45,380 bases of DNA from Bacteroidota bacterium (GCA_029262835.1 JAJCYQ010000073.1:1-45380); one strand, 5' to 3'. Numbered from the stretch's first letter, positions 26,788-34,588 are shown. Notes: generated by a model not told the origin, from the letters alone. Numbers and translations are program-made.

Positions 26788-26960
26788 TCCCTCACATCCG
26801 GATGCTCGCCCGGCCAATGGCGTTTTTTAAGCTCCGCGGCGGCACGCATGCGTTCTTCGGGCGTCATGGCCCGATGCTGCGCGATGTCCCACGCATCGGC
26901 TTCTTCAAAACGCGTCGTTTTGTGGAAAACGCGTGGCATTTGGCGTTTTTCTTTCGGCAT
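26769..26960 (-). CDS. Small conserved partner of the nucleotidyltransferase
   Basis: A 63-residue charged protein, MPKEKRQMPRVFHKTTRFEEADAWD when read in two pieces (MPKEKRQMPRVFHK then TTRFEEADAWD), followed by IAQHRAMTPEERMRAAAELK and ending HPDVREWERKK. The segment DIAQHxAMTPEERxxxAxxLK recurs in short proteins encoded next to nucleotidyltransferases in Bacteroidota (from memory). It precedes and overlaps the nucleotidyltransferase gene by 19 bases, like an antitoxin or accessory subunit. No fold could be assigned. Confidence 0.6.
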   Translation of the reverse strand: MPKEKRQMPRVFHKTTRFEEADAWDIAQHRAMTPEERMRAAAELKKRHWPGEHPDVREWERKK

Positions 26961-27012
26961 ACAGAACCTACATCGGCGGGAATCGGCGGTTCCAGGTCAG
27001 GCCCGGAGGCGG

Positions 27013-27027
27013 GCGTACGCTGTACGC
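27013..27027. repeat. 15-bp inverted repeat upstream of the nucleotidyltransferase pair
   Basis: GCGTAC, centre GCT, GTACGC: perfect 6-base arms. It lies 53 bases before the 63-residue ORF and 6 bases after the VapC-like stop on the same strand, so it could be an operator for the downstream pair. It has no T-run and is short for a terminator. Confidence 0.3.
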
Positions 27028-27033
27028 GTGGCA

Positions 27034-27444
27034 TCACGGTCGTTTGCCAGCGAGTAACAGGGTGGTCGCCAGGTCCCGGCTCCGGCGGTCAAACGTTGCC
27101 GTCTTTGAGCAACCAGCGTTCTTATTGAGCTGGGCAATAATGCAGTCCGCGAAACCGGCCCGGGATGAGCGGAATGCGTCGACGGCCGCGGTGACAGTTT
27201 CCCTGTGCTGGATGACGACCTGCCGCGTCATGAGGAGCTGCTCGAGAACCTGGATAATGGCCTCCTTGTCTGCCCGATACGATGCCGTGAGTACCCACAC
27301 CAGCTCGCAAAGCACTACAATATTGATGTAGGCCGGGTGGCTTTCGGAGCACTCGTTTTCGAGGAGCGTCCGCGCCCGCTCGAACTGGTTCTCGTCGTCG
27401 CGCACGATGTAGCGCACCAGTACGTTCGTATCGATACCGATCAT
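27034..27444 (-). CDS. PIN-domain ribonuclease toxin (VapC-like)
   Basis: A 136-residue PIN-domain protein; VapC toxins cut tRNA or rRNA. Start MIGIDTNVLVRYIVRDDE at 27444. The acidic metal site is visible: D5 (IDTNVL), E47 (VVLCELVWVL), D100 (GFADCIIA) and D119 (TFDRR). Length fits. The antitoxin gene ends 16 bases upstream, in the same operon. A frame back to 27510 only adds antisense-like sequence overlapping the antitoxin. Confidence 0.88.
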   Translation of the reverse strand: MIGIDTNVLVRYIVRDDENQFERARTLLENECSESHPAYINIVVLCELVWVLTASYRADKEAIIQVLEQLLMTRQVVIQHRETVTAAVDAFRSSRAGFADCIIAQLNKNAGCSKTATFDRRSRDLATTLLLAGKRP

Positions 27445-27460
27445 GATGGATGGCGTCCGG

Positions 27461-27718
27461 TCAGCTATTTCTGGATGCGCCCCGCGCGGCCTCCCGGGCG
27501 ATGGCGTCATCCATGTCTTCGATGGATACGGGTTTCCTGGATTTGGCCTGCAGCATGCCCGCCAGCGCGCTTATCGGAGCCGTGAGGGGACGCAGCACCA
27601 CACGACCATCGTCCTCTACGACGTACTCTACACGGTCGCCTGTTTCGAGATGCAACCGGCTGCGGATCTCCTTCGGAATGGTGGTCTGGCCTTTACTGGT
27701 CAGCGTGGACGATGCCAT
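27461..27718 (-). CDS. AbrB/SpoVT-type antitoxin (VapB-like)
   Basis: An 85-residue antitoxin starting MASSTLTSKGQTTIPKEIR, the classic swapped-hairpin AbrB opening, with HLETGDRVEYVVEDDGRVVLRPL completing the DNA-binding domain. The tail (residues 50-85) is charged and should neutralise the VapC toxin. The upstream leader AACAAGGAT gives a plausible ribosome site. It is first in the operon with vapC and divergent from the glutamate-synthase gene, and probably represses the shared promoter region. Confidence 0.88.
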   Translation of the reverse strand: MASSTLTSKGQTTIPKEIRSRLHLETGDRVEYVVEDDGRVVLRPLTAPISALAGMLQAKSRKPVSIEDMDDAIAREAARGASRNS

Positions 27719-27722
27719 ATCC

Positions 27723-27750
27723 TTGTTATAATCTTGTTTCCTTACTTTTG
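27723..27750 (+). promoter_or_regulatory. Candidate promoter of the Rieske-glutamate synthase gene
   Basis: A TTG at 27723-27725 and TACTTTTG at 27743-27750 (full match to TAnnTTTG) are 17 bases apart. Transcription would begin near 27757, giving a 5' UTR of about 90 bases. The element overlaps the upstream region of the divergent vapB gene, so the AbrB antitoxin may also affect it. Confidence 0.4.
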
Positions 27751-27849
27751 TCCTTACCATGGTGCTTCTCGGCGGTTCCAAAAGTGGGCGGTGTCGCCTA
27801 TCATGGAGGCAAATGTTTCACCACTTCCTGATTGCCCGTGTCTGATTCC

Positions 27850-29466
27850 ATGCAGCGCCCGGTGGCCATTGCCAACTGGGCCGACCTTTCTGACCGCGAA
27901 CCCGCGCACGCCCTTGTTGAAAACGTCGACCTCGTTATTATTCCGTTCGATGACGACGTGTCGGTGCTCTACGGCCGCTGCCTGCACCGGGGCGCGCTGC
28001 TCGCCGACGGGTTTATTGACGGCCATAACCTGATCTGCGGCCTGCACTTCTGGGACTATCGGTTCGATACGGGCGTCTCGGAGTACAACAACGAGGAGGC
28101 GCTGGCCAAATTCCGCGCCGAGCATCGGGATGGCAAGGTCTGGGTCGATGCGGCCGAAATCGCTGCCTTCCACGACGCGCATCCACAGCCCTATGACCGG
28201 GAGGCGTACCTGGGCACGTACCAGGATCCGACGGGCGCGGCCGAGGAGCCCTTCAATGCGCGTATCCAGGAACTGGCCCGCAATGGCCTCTCGAAGACGG
28301 GGCACCACGGGCCGGTGTCGGCCATGGGCGTGGGGCTGAACACGTTGCCGCGGTGGGATGATATCCAGGTCCTGACGGCACAGATGGCGACGCGACCGCT
28401 CGCGGACAATGCCTCTGTCGATACGCGCCTCGTGATCGGCCCGCGGGCCAAGAAGCCGCTTACGCTCGATATCCCGATCTTCGTGTCCGACATGAGCTTC
28501 GGGGCGCTCAGCGAGGAAGCCAAGGTGGCGCTGGCTACCGGCGCCGAGCTCGCTGGGACGGGTATCTGTTCGGGCGAAGGGGGCATGCTCGAGGATGAAA
28601 AAGCGGCCTGCAGCAGGTATTTCTACGAATTGGCATCGGCTCGTTTCGGGTGGAGCCTGGAGAAGGCGGCCTCGTGCCAGGCGTTCCACTTCAAGGGCGG
28701 GCAGGGTGCGAAGACCGGTACGGGCGGGCATCTTCCCGGAAACAAGGTGCAGGGCAAAATTGCCGAGACGCGGGGCCTCGAGCCCGGAACGCCGGCCGTC
28801 AGCCCATCGCGCTTCGAGGACCTCGTGACGCCCGCCGGTTTCAGGCGCGTCGCCGACGAAGTGCGCCAGGCGAGCGGCGGCATTCCGATCGGCTTCAAGC
28901 TGTCGGCGCAGCACATCGAGGCGGACATTGATTTTGCGCTGGAAGCGAGCGCCGATTACATCATTCTGGATGGCCGTGGCGGGGGGACGGGCGCCGCGCC
29001 GAATGTCTTCAAGGACAACATTTCCGTGCCCACCATTCCCGCCCTTGCGCGTGCCCGGCGGCACCTCGACGCGCGCGGCGCCCGCGACATCACGCTCATC
29101 ATTACGGGCGGCCTGCGCACGGAATCGGATTTCGCGAAAGCGCTCGCGCTCGGCGCCGATGGCATTGCCGTCTCGAACAGCGCACTGCAGGCCATCGGGT
29201 GCCTCGGCATGCGGGCCTGTCACACGAACGACTGCCCGGTCGGCATTGCCACGCAGAAGGAAAAGCTGCGCCAGCGCCTCATTATCCAGGCATCGGCCGC
29301 CCGGCTGCGGAACTGGTTCGAAGCCACGACCGAACTCATGTCCGTGCTCGCGCGCGCCTGCGGCCACGACAGCCTGTCCGCCTTCGAGCACAGCGACCTC
29401 ACCACGTGGGACGTCGACATGGCCCGGCTCTCGGGCGTAGCGTTTGCGGGGGTGGGCAGTTTATAG
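27850..29466 (+). CDS. Glutamate synthase-family FMN/Fe-S protein with N-terminal Rieske domain
   Basis: A 538-residue fusion. Residues about 1-95 form a Rieske ferredoxin domain with CLH and CGLH motifs (C44, H46, C63, H66; 16 residues between the pairs), which bind a [2Fe-2S] cluster. The rest is the FMN-binding central domain of glutamate synthase: IFVSDMSFGALSEEAK, GEGGMLEDE, FHFKGGQGAKTGTGGHLPG, IGFKLSAQH, ILDGRGGGTGAAP, and MRACHTNDCPVGIATQ with three cysteines of a [3Fe-4S] site. There is no glutaminase domain. It probably accepts electrons through the Rieske cluster for reduction of an unknown 2-oxo-acid-like substrate. Starts at TTG 27832 or GTG 27838 are possible; ATG 27850 is chosen. 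Confidence 0.87.
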   Translation: MQRPVAIANWADLSDREPAHALVENVDLVIIPFDDDVSVLYGRCLHRGALLADGFIDGHNLICGLHFWDYRFDTGVSEYNNEEALAKFRAEHRDGKVWVDAAEIAAFHDAHPQPYDREAYLGTYQDPTGAAEEPFNARIQELARNGLSKTGHHGPVSAMGVGLNTLPRWDDIQVLTAQMATRPLADNASVDTRLVIGPRAKKPLTLDIPIFVSDMSFGALSEEAKVALATGAELAGTGICSGEGGMLEDEKAACSRYFYELASARFGWSLEKAASCQAFHFKGGQGAKTGTGGHLPGNKVQGKIAETRGLEPGTPAVSPSRFEDLVTPAGFRRVADEVRQASGGIPIGFKLSAQHIEADIDFALEASADYIILDGRGGGTGAAPNVFKDNISVPTIPALARARRHLDARGARDITLIITGGLRTESDFAKALALGADGIAVSNSALQAIGCLGMRACHTNDCPVGIATQKEKLRQRLIIQASAARLRNWFEATTELMSVLARACGHDSLSAFEHSDLTTWDVDMARLSGVAFAGVGSL

Positions 29467-29468
29467 AA

Positions 29469-29610
29469 CTCGCCGAGCTCAATTTTGTGAAGCACAAAAA
29501 GACGTTCGAAAGCGTCATCCAAGGTGGCGTCGTCGGGTAGCTCAGCTACTGCTCGAACAATATCTGATTTGGAAATGGGCTGATGTTCTGTTATTCGGAT
29601 GACTGTAGAT
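29469..29610 (-). pseudogene. Truncated antitoxin-like remnant
   Basis: The minus strand reads (in pieces) TVIRITEHQPISKSDIVRAV, AELPDDATLDDAFERLF, VLHKIELGE. This is the N-terminal half of a common small antitoxin family (pattern DIxxAVxxLPDDATxEDAxERLxxLxKIExG, from memory). The C-terminal half that should follow is absent: the frame runs on as antisense of the glutamate synthase end. No ATG precedes it and it overlaps the 3' end of the permease gene. It looks like a relic of a toxin-antitoxin pair left at the gene junction. Confidence 0.45.
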
Positions 29611-31993
29611 GCGCCGCCACGCGCTGGCGAGTGGTCGCTATGCCGAAGAGAACCACGATGCCTGCGACGAGAAGGGCGACAACGGCGATTCCTGGCGCGA
29701 AGAGGCCGGGGCTGAGCGCTACCCGGCTCGAGTAGTCGGACAGGAAGGCGCGCGCGAGCCAGATGGATGCAGGAACAGCCACGACAAGCGCACCGGCTCC
29801 CAGCACGACAAACTCGCGGCCGAGGAGCGAGACGACATCGCGCGATGAAGCGCCCAGTACGCGGCGGATGCTGACTTCGCGCAGCCTCCGCTCGGCGTTC
29901 TGAGCAGCGACGCCGACGACGCCGAGAACGGCAATGACGAGCGCGAGCACGGAAACGAGTCCCACGACGCGCAGGAGGTCCTGTATGTCCCGATTGACAA
30001 AATTGTCGGCAATCCGGTCCGAAAGGAGGGCGTGCTCAAACGGTCGTCCCGTTGCGAGCTGCGACCACGCCCCTTCGAGCCCAGCCAGGACGCGGTCCGT
30101 CGCGCCGGGCGTTGTGCGGATGAGCGCCCAGCGCAGGATCTCTGGCTCTCGTTGATAGATCATCGGAAACACATCCATGACCATGACATCGAGATGCACG
30201 TCAGGCGTGACGCCGACGATTTCGATTTGGGTTTCCTCCATCTTGAACCGGCGTCCAATGGCCTCCTGGGCGGACCCGAGGCCGAGTTGGGCAATGAGGG
30301 CTTCGTTTACCACGGCGACAGAGGAGGTATCGGCCAGGCGCTCGTCGTCCAGATACCGTCCGGCAACGAGGGGCACGTCGAGCGTCTCGAAAAACGACCC
30401 GGTGACGGCGTGCCAGTACGCGCGTCGCTCCTCGGGCTCGGCATCTGACGAAATGAACGTGTCCGAGCGGCTTCCGGTGGCTGGCAGGATCATGGTGCCG
30501 GCCAGGCCATCGACGCCGGGGACGGAGGCTGTGCTCTCGGCATACCGCTCCCACGGCACGCCGCTGATGGGAACAGCAATCACGTCGTCGTGAGAGAAGC
30601 CGTAGTCGGCCGAGCGGAGGTGCCCGGTCTGTGCGTAGATGACGCTTCCAACCAGCACGAAAAGGGTCGATATACCGAGTTGCAGCCCGACGAGCGAGCG
30701 GCGCAGCCACTGTCCGCCGCCCGCAGAGAGACCGGCGCGGCCCATGAGCGCGCGGCGGGGCTCAAACCGGGCCAGGTGTGCGGCCGGATAGACGCCAGCC
30801 AGCAGGCTGACGGCAGCAATGAAAAGGGTGAGCACAAGGTAGAGGCGCGGATCGGCCCAGTCTACAGCGACCTGCGTATCGAGCGCCTGTACGAACTGCA
30901 GCGCGTTGAAGGCGGGGAGCATCCATCCGAGCAGCACCAGGGCGAGCACAACGGCCAGGCTGGTTATGACGGCTGTTTCCAGGAAGAACTGCACTTTGAG
31001 GCGGCGCCGATCGGCGCCGAAGACCTTTCGGACGCCGATTTCGCGGGCGCGCCCGAGCGCGCGGGCTACGGTCAGTCCGGCGTAGTTGAAGCAGGAGGCG
31101 AGCAGCACAATGAGCGCCAGCACACCGAGCAGCCGTGCCTGTTCGCGGCCGAGAACGGGCCCCAACTGATTGTCGAGATCCGCTCCAAGGTCAATGCCTA
31201 CGACAGGCTGCAGCGTCAGGTAATCGAGTCGGTCCTCGCCCACGTCCGGGAAGTGCGGCGCGCGGAGACCGTTCACGGCCTTCTCCACGTCGGCTCGCCG
31301 CGCGCCCTCCTCCAGGCGCAGATAGGTATACGACACGTAAATGGAGTTGAACCACTCGTTGATGTTGACCGGGAAAGCGAGCGCGGACATGGTGGCCGCC
31401 GAGCCGACCAGTTCCAGCGGCACGTGGCTCGGCCACGCATCGCGATCGAAGACACCCGTGATGGTCCAGGCATTGCCGTCAATAACAAGCTCCTGCCCGA
31501 GCGCATTGGCGCTGCCCGTCAGCCGCACGGCTTCCGACGGGGTCACGACGAGCGAGAACGGCTCTGCGAGCGCGGTTTCGGGGTCGCCCGCGGCGAGCTC
31601 GAAGCGGAACAGATCAAAGAATTCGGGTCCGGCGAGGTAGCCGGAGATGGGCAGCCGCTCCTCGCCGCGCTCGACGCTGCCGCGCAGCGCTTCGACGAGC
31701 GACACGGCCACGTCAACGCCCGGCACCTCCCGGCGCGCCAGATCGGCGAGCGAGGCGGGCGACGTGGCGTAGTCGTGGGCGTCGGCGTTGAAGCGCGACT
31801 TGTAGGTCGATGTGGCGCGGTAGAGGCGGTCACTGTACTCGTGGAACGTATCGAGCGTCGCCCTGTCGATCAGGAACAGGATCAGGACCAGACACGCCGC
31901 GGCGCTGATAGCAAGACCGAGGATGTTGATGGCCGAGAAGAGCCGCTGGCGGCGCAGCGTGCGAAAGGCGACAAGAATGTAGTTACGAAGCAT
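29591..31993 (-). CDS. MacB/FtsX-like ABC transporter permease
   Basis: An 800-residue inner-membrane permease of the same overall plan as the one at 23213 but without the N-terminal prefix domain. Start MLRNYILVAFRTLRRQRLF, helix INILGLAISAAACLVLILFLI, MacB-like periplasmic domain, FtsX domain with GRAREIGVRKVFGADRRRL, second periplasmic domain, and a last FtsX domain (VSVLALVIAVLGVVGVAAQNA, REVSIRRVLGASSRDVVSLL). No ATPase or regulator gene is adjacent. Function unknown; such proteins take part in antimicrobial peptide or lipoprotein export. About 100 bases of G+C-rich sequence upstream show nothing clear. Confidence 0.87.
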   Translation of the reverse strand: MLRNYILVAFRTLRRQRLFSAINILGLAISAAACLVLILFLIDRATLDTFHEYSDRLYRATSTYKSRFNADAHDYATSPASLADLARREVPGVDVAVSLVEALRGSVERGEERLPISGYLAGPEFFDLFRFELAAGDPETALAEPFSLVVTPSEAVRLTGSANALGQELVIDGNAWTITGVFDRDAWPSHVPLELVGSAATMSALAFPVNINEWFNSIYVSYTYLRLEEGARRADVEKAVNGLRAPHFPDVGEDRLDYLTLQPVVGIDLGADLDNQLGPVLGREQARLLGVLALIVLLASCFNYAGLTVARALGRAREIGVRKVFGADRRRLKVQFFLETAVITSLAVVLALVLLGWMLPAFNALQFVQALDTQVAVDWADPRLYLVLTLFIAAVSLLAGVYPAAHLARFEPRRALMGRAGLSAGGGQWLRRSLVGLQLGISTLFVLVGSVIYAQTGHLRSADYGFSHDDVIAVPISGVPWERYAESTASVPGVDGLAGTMILPATGSRSDTFISSDAEPEERRAYWHAVTGSFFETLDVPLVAGRYLDDERLADTSSVAVVNEALIAQLGLGSAQEAIGRRFKMEETQIEIVGVTPDVHLDVMVMDVFPMIYQREPEILRWALIRTTPGATDRVLAGLEGAWSQLATGRPFEHALLSDRIADNFVNRDIQDLLRVVGLVSVLALVIAVLGVVGVAAQNAERRLREVSIRRVLGASSRDVVSLLGREFVVLGAGALVVAVPASIWLARAFLSDYSSRVALSPGLFAPGIAVVALLVAGIVVLFGIATTRQRVAAHLQSSE

Positions 31994-32092
31994 GGATAGA
32001 GCGGGTCAGATGAGGCCTGCGGCCTGCGCAACAACTGTGCCGCGACGCTCGGGGACGCCCCAGCACCCCGGGGTCGCCGCGCCGCGCGCCCT

Positions 32093-32251
32093 TCAGCCGC
32101 CCCGACCGTCCGCATCGGGACACCCGATGTCCGGTTTCGAACAGGTTTCCAGGCCGTCTCCGATCAGGCCGTCACTCCACGCCAGGGCTTCCGCCTCTCG
32201 TTCGGCGTCGGCTGCCATCTGGGCGTATGCAGTTTCAAGATTGTCGCACAT
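32093..32251 (-). CDS. Short antitoxin-like protein (52 residues)
   Basis: An ORF of 52 codons: MCDNLETAYAQMAADAEREA, then EALAWSDGLIGDGL, ending in a Cys/Gly-rich tail. The stretch AYxxMAADxEREAEALxWxxxLIGD resembles the C-terminal tail of short antitoxins encoded with MazF- or PIN-type toxins (from memory). The DNA-binding part is missing and a TAA stop lies 8 codons upstream of the ATG in the same frame, so it is either a very short gene or a remnant. It follows the DUF2335 gene by 45 bases on the same strand. Confidence 0.4.
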   Translation of the reverse strand: MCDNLETAYAQMAADAEREAEALAWSDGLIGDGLETCSKPDIGCPDADGRGG

Positions 32252-32296
32252 AACGGAATCTATGGGTGTGTCTTACCACCTGAAACGCAAGGCTTG

Positions 32297-32773
32297 TCAC
32301 TTCGATGTCGAAGTCTTTTTTCCTCCGTGGAGCATCGAGTTCCAGGCGCTTACCAATGCGAGAATCAGCGCAGGGGAGATTACAATTGTGCCGAATACAA
32401 TCAATTCCTGTTGGATGAGAAACACGCCGCAACCGATCATGGTCATTAGTAGCACGAACGGCAAAATCTGGGACCGCAGCACGACCTTACTAATTATTCG
32501 GTTGATGTAGGTCCGCTCCTGTATTTCATGAGCCTGTTGGTTTTCGGCCATTTTCATGATCCGATCGGCACCATTCGGAATGACCTTGTCGAATGCCGCC
32601 AACATTTCCGCAGGCGGGATGGGGCCTTTGTAGGATACACTCGAGACAATGCCCGTCTGACCGGATGGTGGAGCGAGGAAGCCTTCTGGCGTTTCCTCAC
32701 CCTTTGCAATCTTACCAGCTTGCTTGTCAGTACCGGATGGGCTAATACGCCTGCTATGTTGTCTTCTGCTCAC
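32297..32773 (-). CDS. DUF2335-family membrane protein
   Basis: A 158-residue protein. The middle holds the DUF2335 signature YKGPIPPAEMLAAFDKVIPN, GADRIMKMAENQQAHEIQER, followed by two transmembrane helices (ILPFVLLMTMIGCGVFLI and FGTIVISPALILALVSA). The N-terminal 45 residues are polar and probably cytoplasmic. The family is small, of unknown function and often found in accessory regions. A 74-residue ORF ends 15 bases upstream on the same strand. Confidence 0.72.
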   Translation of the reverse strand: MSRRQHSRRISPSGTDKQAGKIAKGEETPEGFLAPPSGQTGIVSSVSYKGPIPPAEMLAAFDKVIPNGADRIMKMAENQQAHEIQERTYINRIISKVVLRSQILPFVLLMTMIGCGVFLIQQELIVFGTIVISPALILALVSAWNSMLHGGKKTSTSK

Positions 32774-32788
32774 AAGCCAGCCTGCAAG

Positions 32789-33013
32789 TCAAAAGAGTTC
32801 GGGCTGTTCAAGGTCGATTTTTTCATTTTGCCCACGCTCCATAGCCGATTGTATCTGCTCTCCCGCACCATCGAACGCGTGTCGGATACCCTCTTCCATG
32901 CTTGGAGGTGCGATAAATCGTTCGACCACTCGTTCGTCCGCATTTACGGAGAAGATCTCGCTTATCTCGTCCAAAAGACGACGAATGGAAGACATTGGCC
33001 TGAGAACGTTCAT
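32789..33013 (-). CDS. Small protein upstream of the DUF2335 gene, unknown
   Basis: A 74-residue ORF starting MNVLRPMSSIRRLLDEISEI, then FSVNADERVVERFIAPPSME and a helical acidic tail ending NEKIDLEQPELF. I do not recognise it. The amino-acid make-up is that of a soluble helical protein, the stop lies 15 bases before the DUF2335 start, and no better gene covers the region, so it is probably real. A longer frame to 33088 begins with Cys/Tyr/Pro-rich residues and is less likely. Confidence 0.45.
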   Translation of the reverse strand: MNVLRPMSSIRRLLDEISEIFSVNADERVVERFIAPPSMEEGIRHAFDGAGEQIQSAMERGQNEKIDLEQPELF

Positions 33014-33066
33014 GAGACTTGATCTCGGATCGTGACTATACGGAATCGGTGAGTAGAGACAGTAGG

Positions 33067-33080
33067 GCATACAGGTATGC
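33067..33080. repeat. 14-bp palindrome in the upstream region of the small-protein/DUF2335 unit
   Basis: GCATAC, centre AG, GTATGC. It lies 54 bases before the start codon at 33013, a good place for an operator. The remaining gap to the oxidase gene (33081-33166) shows no other clear element. Confidence 0.3.
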
Positions 33081-33166
33081 TGACTCATAGGTTTCTGGCA
33101 TTGTTATTCTCGCGTGCACACCCTGAAGACACACGCCGGGCGCCAACATAACCTCTGATACACAAT

Positions 33167-34588
33167 TTACTCCGGCTTGTCTCCCAGAATCCGCCGTTCG
33201 CGCTTCGTGAACTGGTCCATGGCGAAGGTGACGAAGTCGTCCTCGCTCAGGCCGAAGGGCATGGGGTCGTAGGCGGCGAAGAGTTCGCTGATGGTGGTGG
33301 TCGCGAGCGGCAGGAGGGATTCCATGCGGGCGTGGAAGGTGCCCGCGAGCGACGCATCGACCCGAATAAGCCGCGTCAGAAGGTGCACCCCGTACGCGAT
33401 ATGGCGGCCCTCGTCGCGCTGCAGCAGTCCCACCCCCTCGCGCAGCGCGGGCAGTATGCCGCGGCTGTCGAGTACTTCGTAAAGGGCGCGGTAGCCTGTC
33501 TCGGCGAGCGTGCCCTCGACGACCATGTTGTATGTGGTCGATGCAACGACCTGCGCCTCCGCCGACCGGTCGGTGTCGAGCGCGGAGAGCGCGGCAGGCA
33601 GCTCCGCCTGAAACAGGCGCCGGTAGGCCGGGGTGTGGTAGGCCGACAGGTCATCGGTCCGCATGGCGACCTCATCGAGGAACCGCCGAAAGAACTCCGT
33701 ATGTTTGGCCTCTTCAAAAAGGAATGTTGTGAGGTACATGGCCTCCTCGGTGCGTCCCTCGAGCGAGATGACACGCATGAGCGGCAGGAGATCGAGCGTG
33801 ACGGCCTCTTCGCCGCCCTGGAACATGGCAATGAGGCGGACCAGAACGTCCTGCTCGTCGCTCGATAGCGCCGCCCAGTCCTCGCGGTCGCGCCCAAAAT
33901 CCAGATCCATGGGATCCCACACGCCGAGCCGTTTTGCCTTGTGGTAGAGCTGCATGGGAAAAGCGTCCTGCTGGAGGCCGCCAGCCGCCGTGGACCGGAA
34001 CCCGGCGTGGGAATGTGGCTTGTCGTTGGCAGACGGCGCGGCTTCGGCGTGTGGCGCGGTGTTGACAGTCGGAGCGGCTTCGTCTGGCGGCGCCGCTTTA
34101 AAATGTGGCTCGGCGGGATGCTCCGCACCCGCCTCGCCACTGCTTTCGAAATGGGCCCCACCCGGGCCCACAGCCGCAGCCGCCTCCAGCAGATCCCGCG
34201 CCGCCACCGCATACCGCGAGAGCTTGACGAGCGATCCGCTCTCGAGGCGGAGCTGTTTCTTGATGACGGCCATGAGGGGCGCCAGCTCTCCGCTCAGCAC
34301 GCGCTCCCACGTGCGGCGCGGCCCCGCCAGCACGAAGGGTGCACGGGCGGCACCCGATTCCTGGTTCCCCGCCGAATCCGGTTCCACCCAAGGAATGCGC
34401 TCGAGGCTCCGGCACACGCCTCCCGACAGATCCAGCAGAAACGACGGCCCGTCATCCATCCGTACGAGCAAACGGTCGTTCCACGAAGCCCCGGTCTCGC
34501 GGTACGGACTCTCGTTTATGGCGTGCATCCAGGCGCGCGCCCAGTCGTCCGAAAAAAGTTCAGGGGAGGAGGTTACGTTCTGGTTCAT
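33167..34588 (-). CDS. R2-like ligand-binding oxidase (R2lox) fused to N-terminal SCP2-like domain
   Basis: A 473-residue fusion. Residues about 205-473 are an R2-like ligand-binding oxidase, a ferritin-like Mn/Fe protein related to ribonucleotide reductase R2. Metal ligands are E260, E293, H296, E358, E393 and H396; the Val-Tyr pair that forms the ether cross-link is V263 and Y353. All fall at one constant offset (191) from the numbering of studied R2lox proteins as I remember it (E69, V72, E102, H105, Y162, E167, E202, H205). Residues 1-140 look like an SCP2 sterol-carrier domain (SFLLDLSGGVC, FVLAGPRRTWERVLSGELAP, LRLESGSLVKLSRYAVAARDLL). Residues 141-205 are an Ala/Pro/His-rich linker. 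It probably oxidises a lipid-like ligand delivered by the SCP2 part. Divergent from the cas operon. Confidence 0.85.
   Translation of the reverse strand: MNQNVTSSPELFSDDWARAWMHAINESPYRETGASWNDRLLVRMDDGPSFLLDLSGGVCRSLERIPWVEPDSAGNQESGAARAPFVLAGPRRTWERVLSGELAPLMAVIKKQLRLESGSLVKLSRYAVAARDLLEAAAAVGPGGAHFESSGEAGAEHPAEPHFKAAPPDEAAPTVNTAPHAEAAPSANDKPHSHAGFRSTAAGGLQQDAFPMQLYHKAKRLGVWDPMDLDFGRDREDWAALSSDEQDVLVRLIAMFQGGEEAVTLDLLPLMRVISLEGRTEEAMYLTTFLFEEAKHTEFFRRFLDEVAMRTDDLSAYHTPAYRRLFQAELPAALSALDTDRSAEAQVVASTTYNMVVEGTLAETGYRALYEVLDSRGILPALREGVGLLQRDEGRHIAYGVHLLTRLIRVDASLAGTFHARMESLLPLATTTISELFAAYDPMPFGLSEDDFVTFAMDQFTKRERRILGDKPE

Noticed and set aside
27754-29391. A 545-codon open frame antisense to the Rieske-glutamate synthase gene
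   Set aside because: Arg/Gly/His-rich shadow of a high G+C gene; the plus strand carries clear domain motifs.
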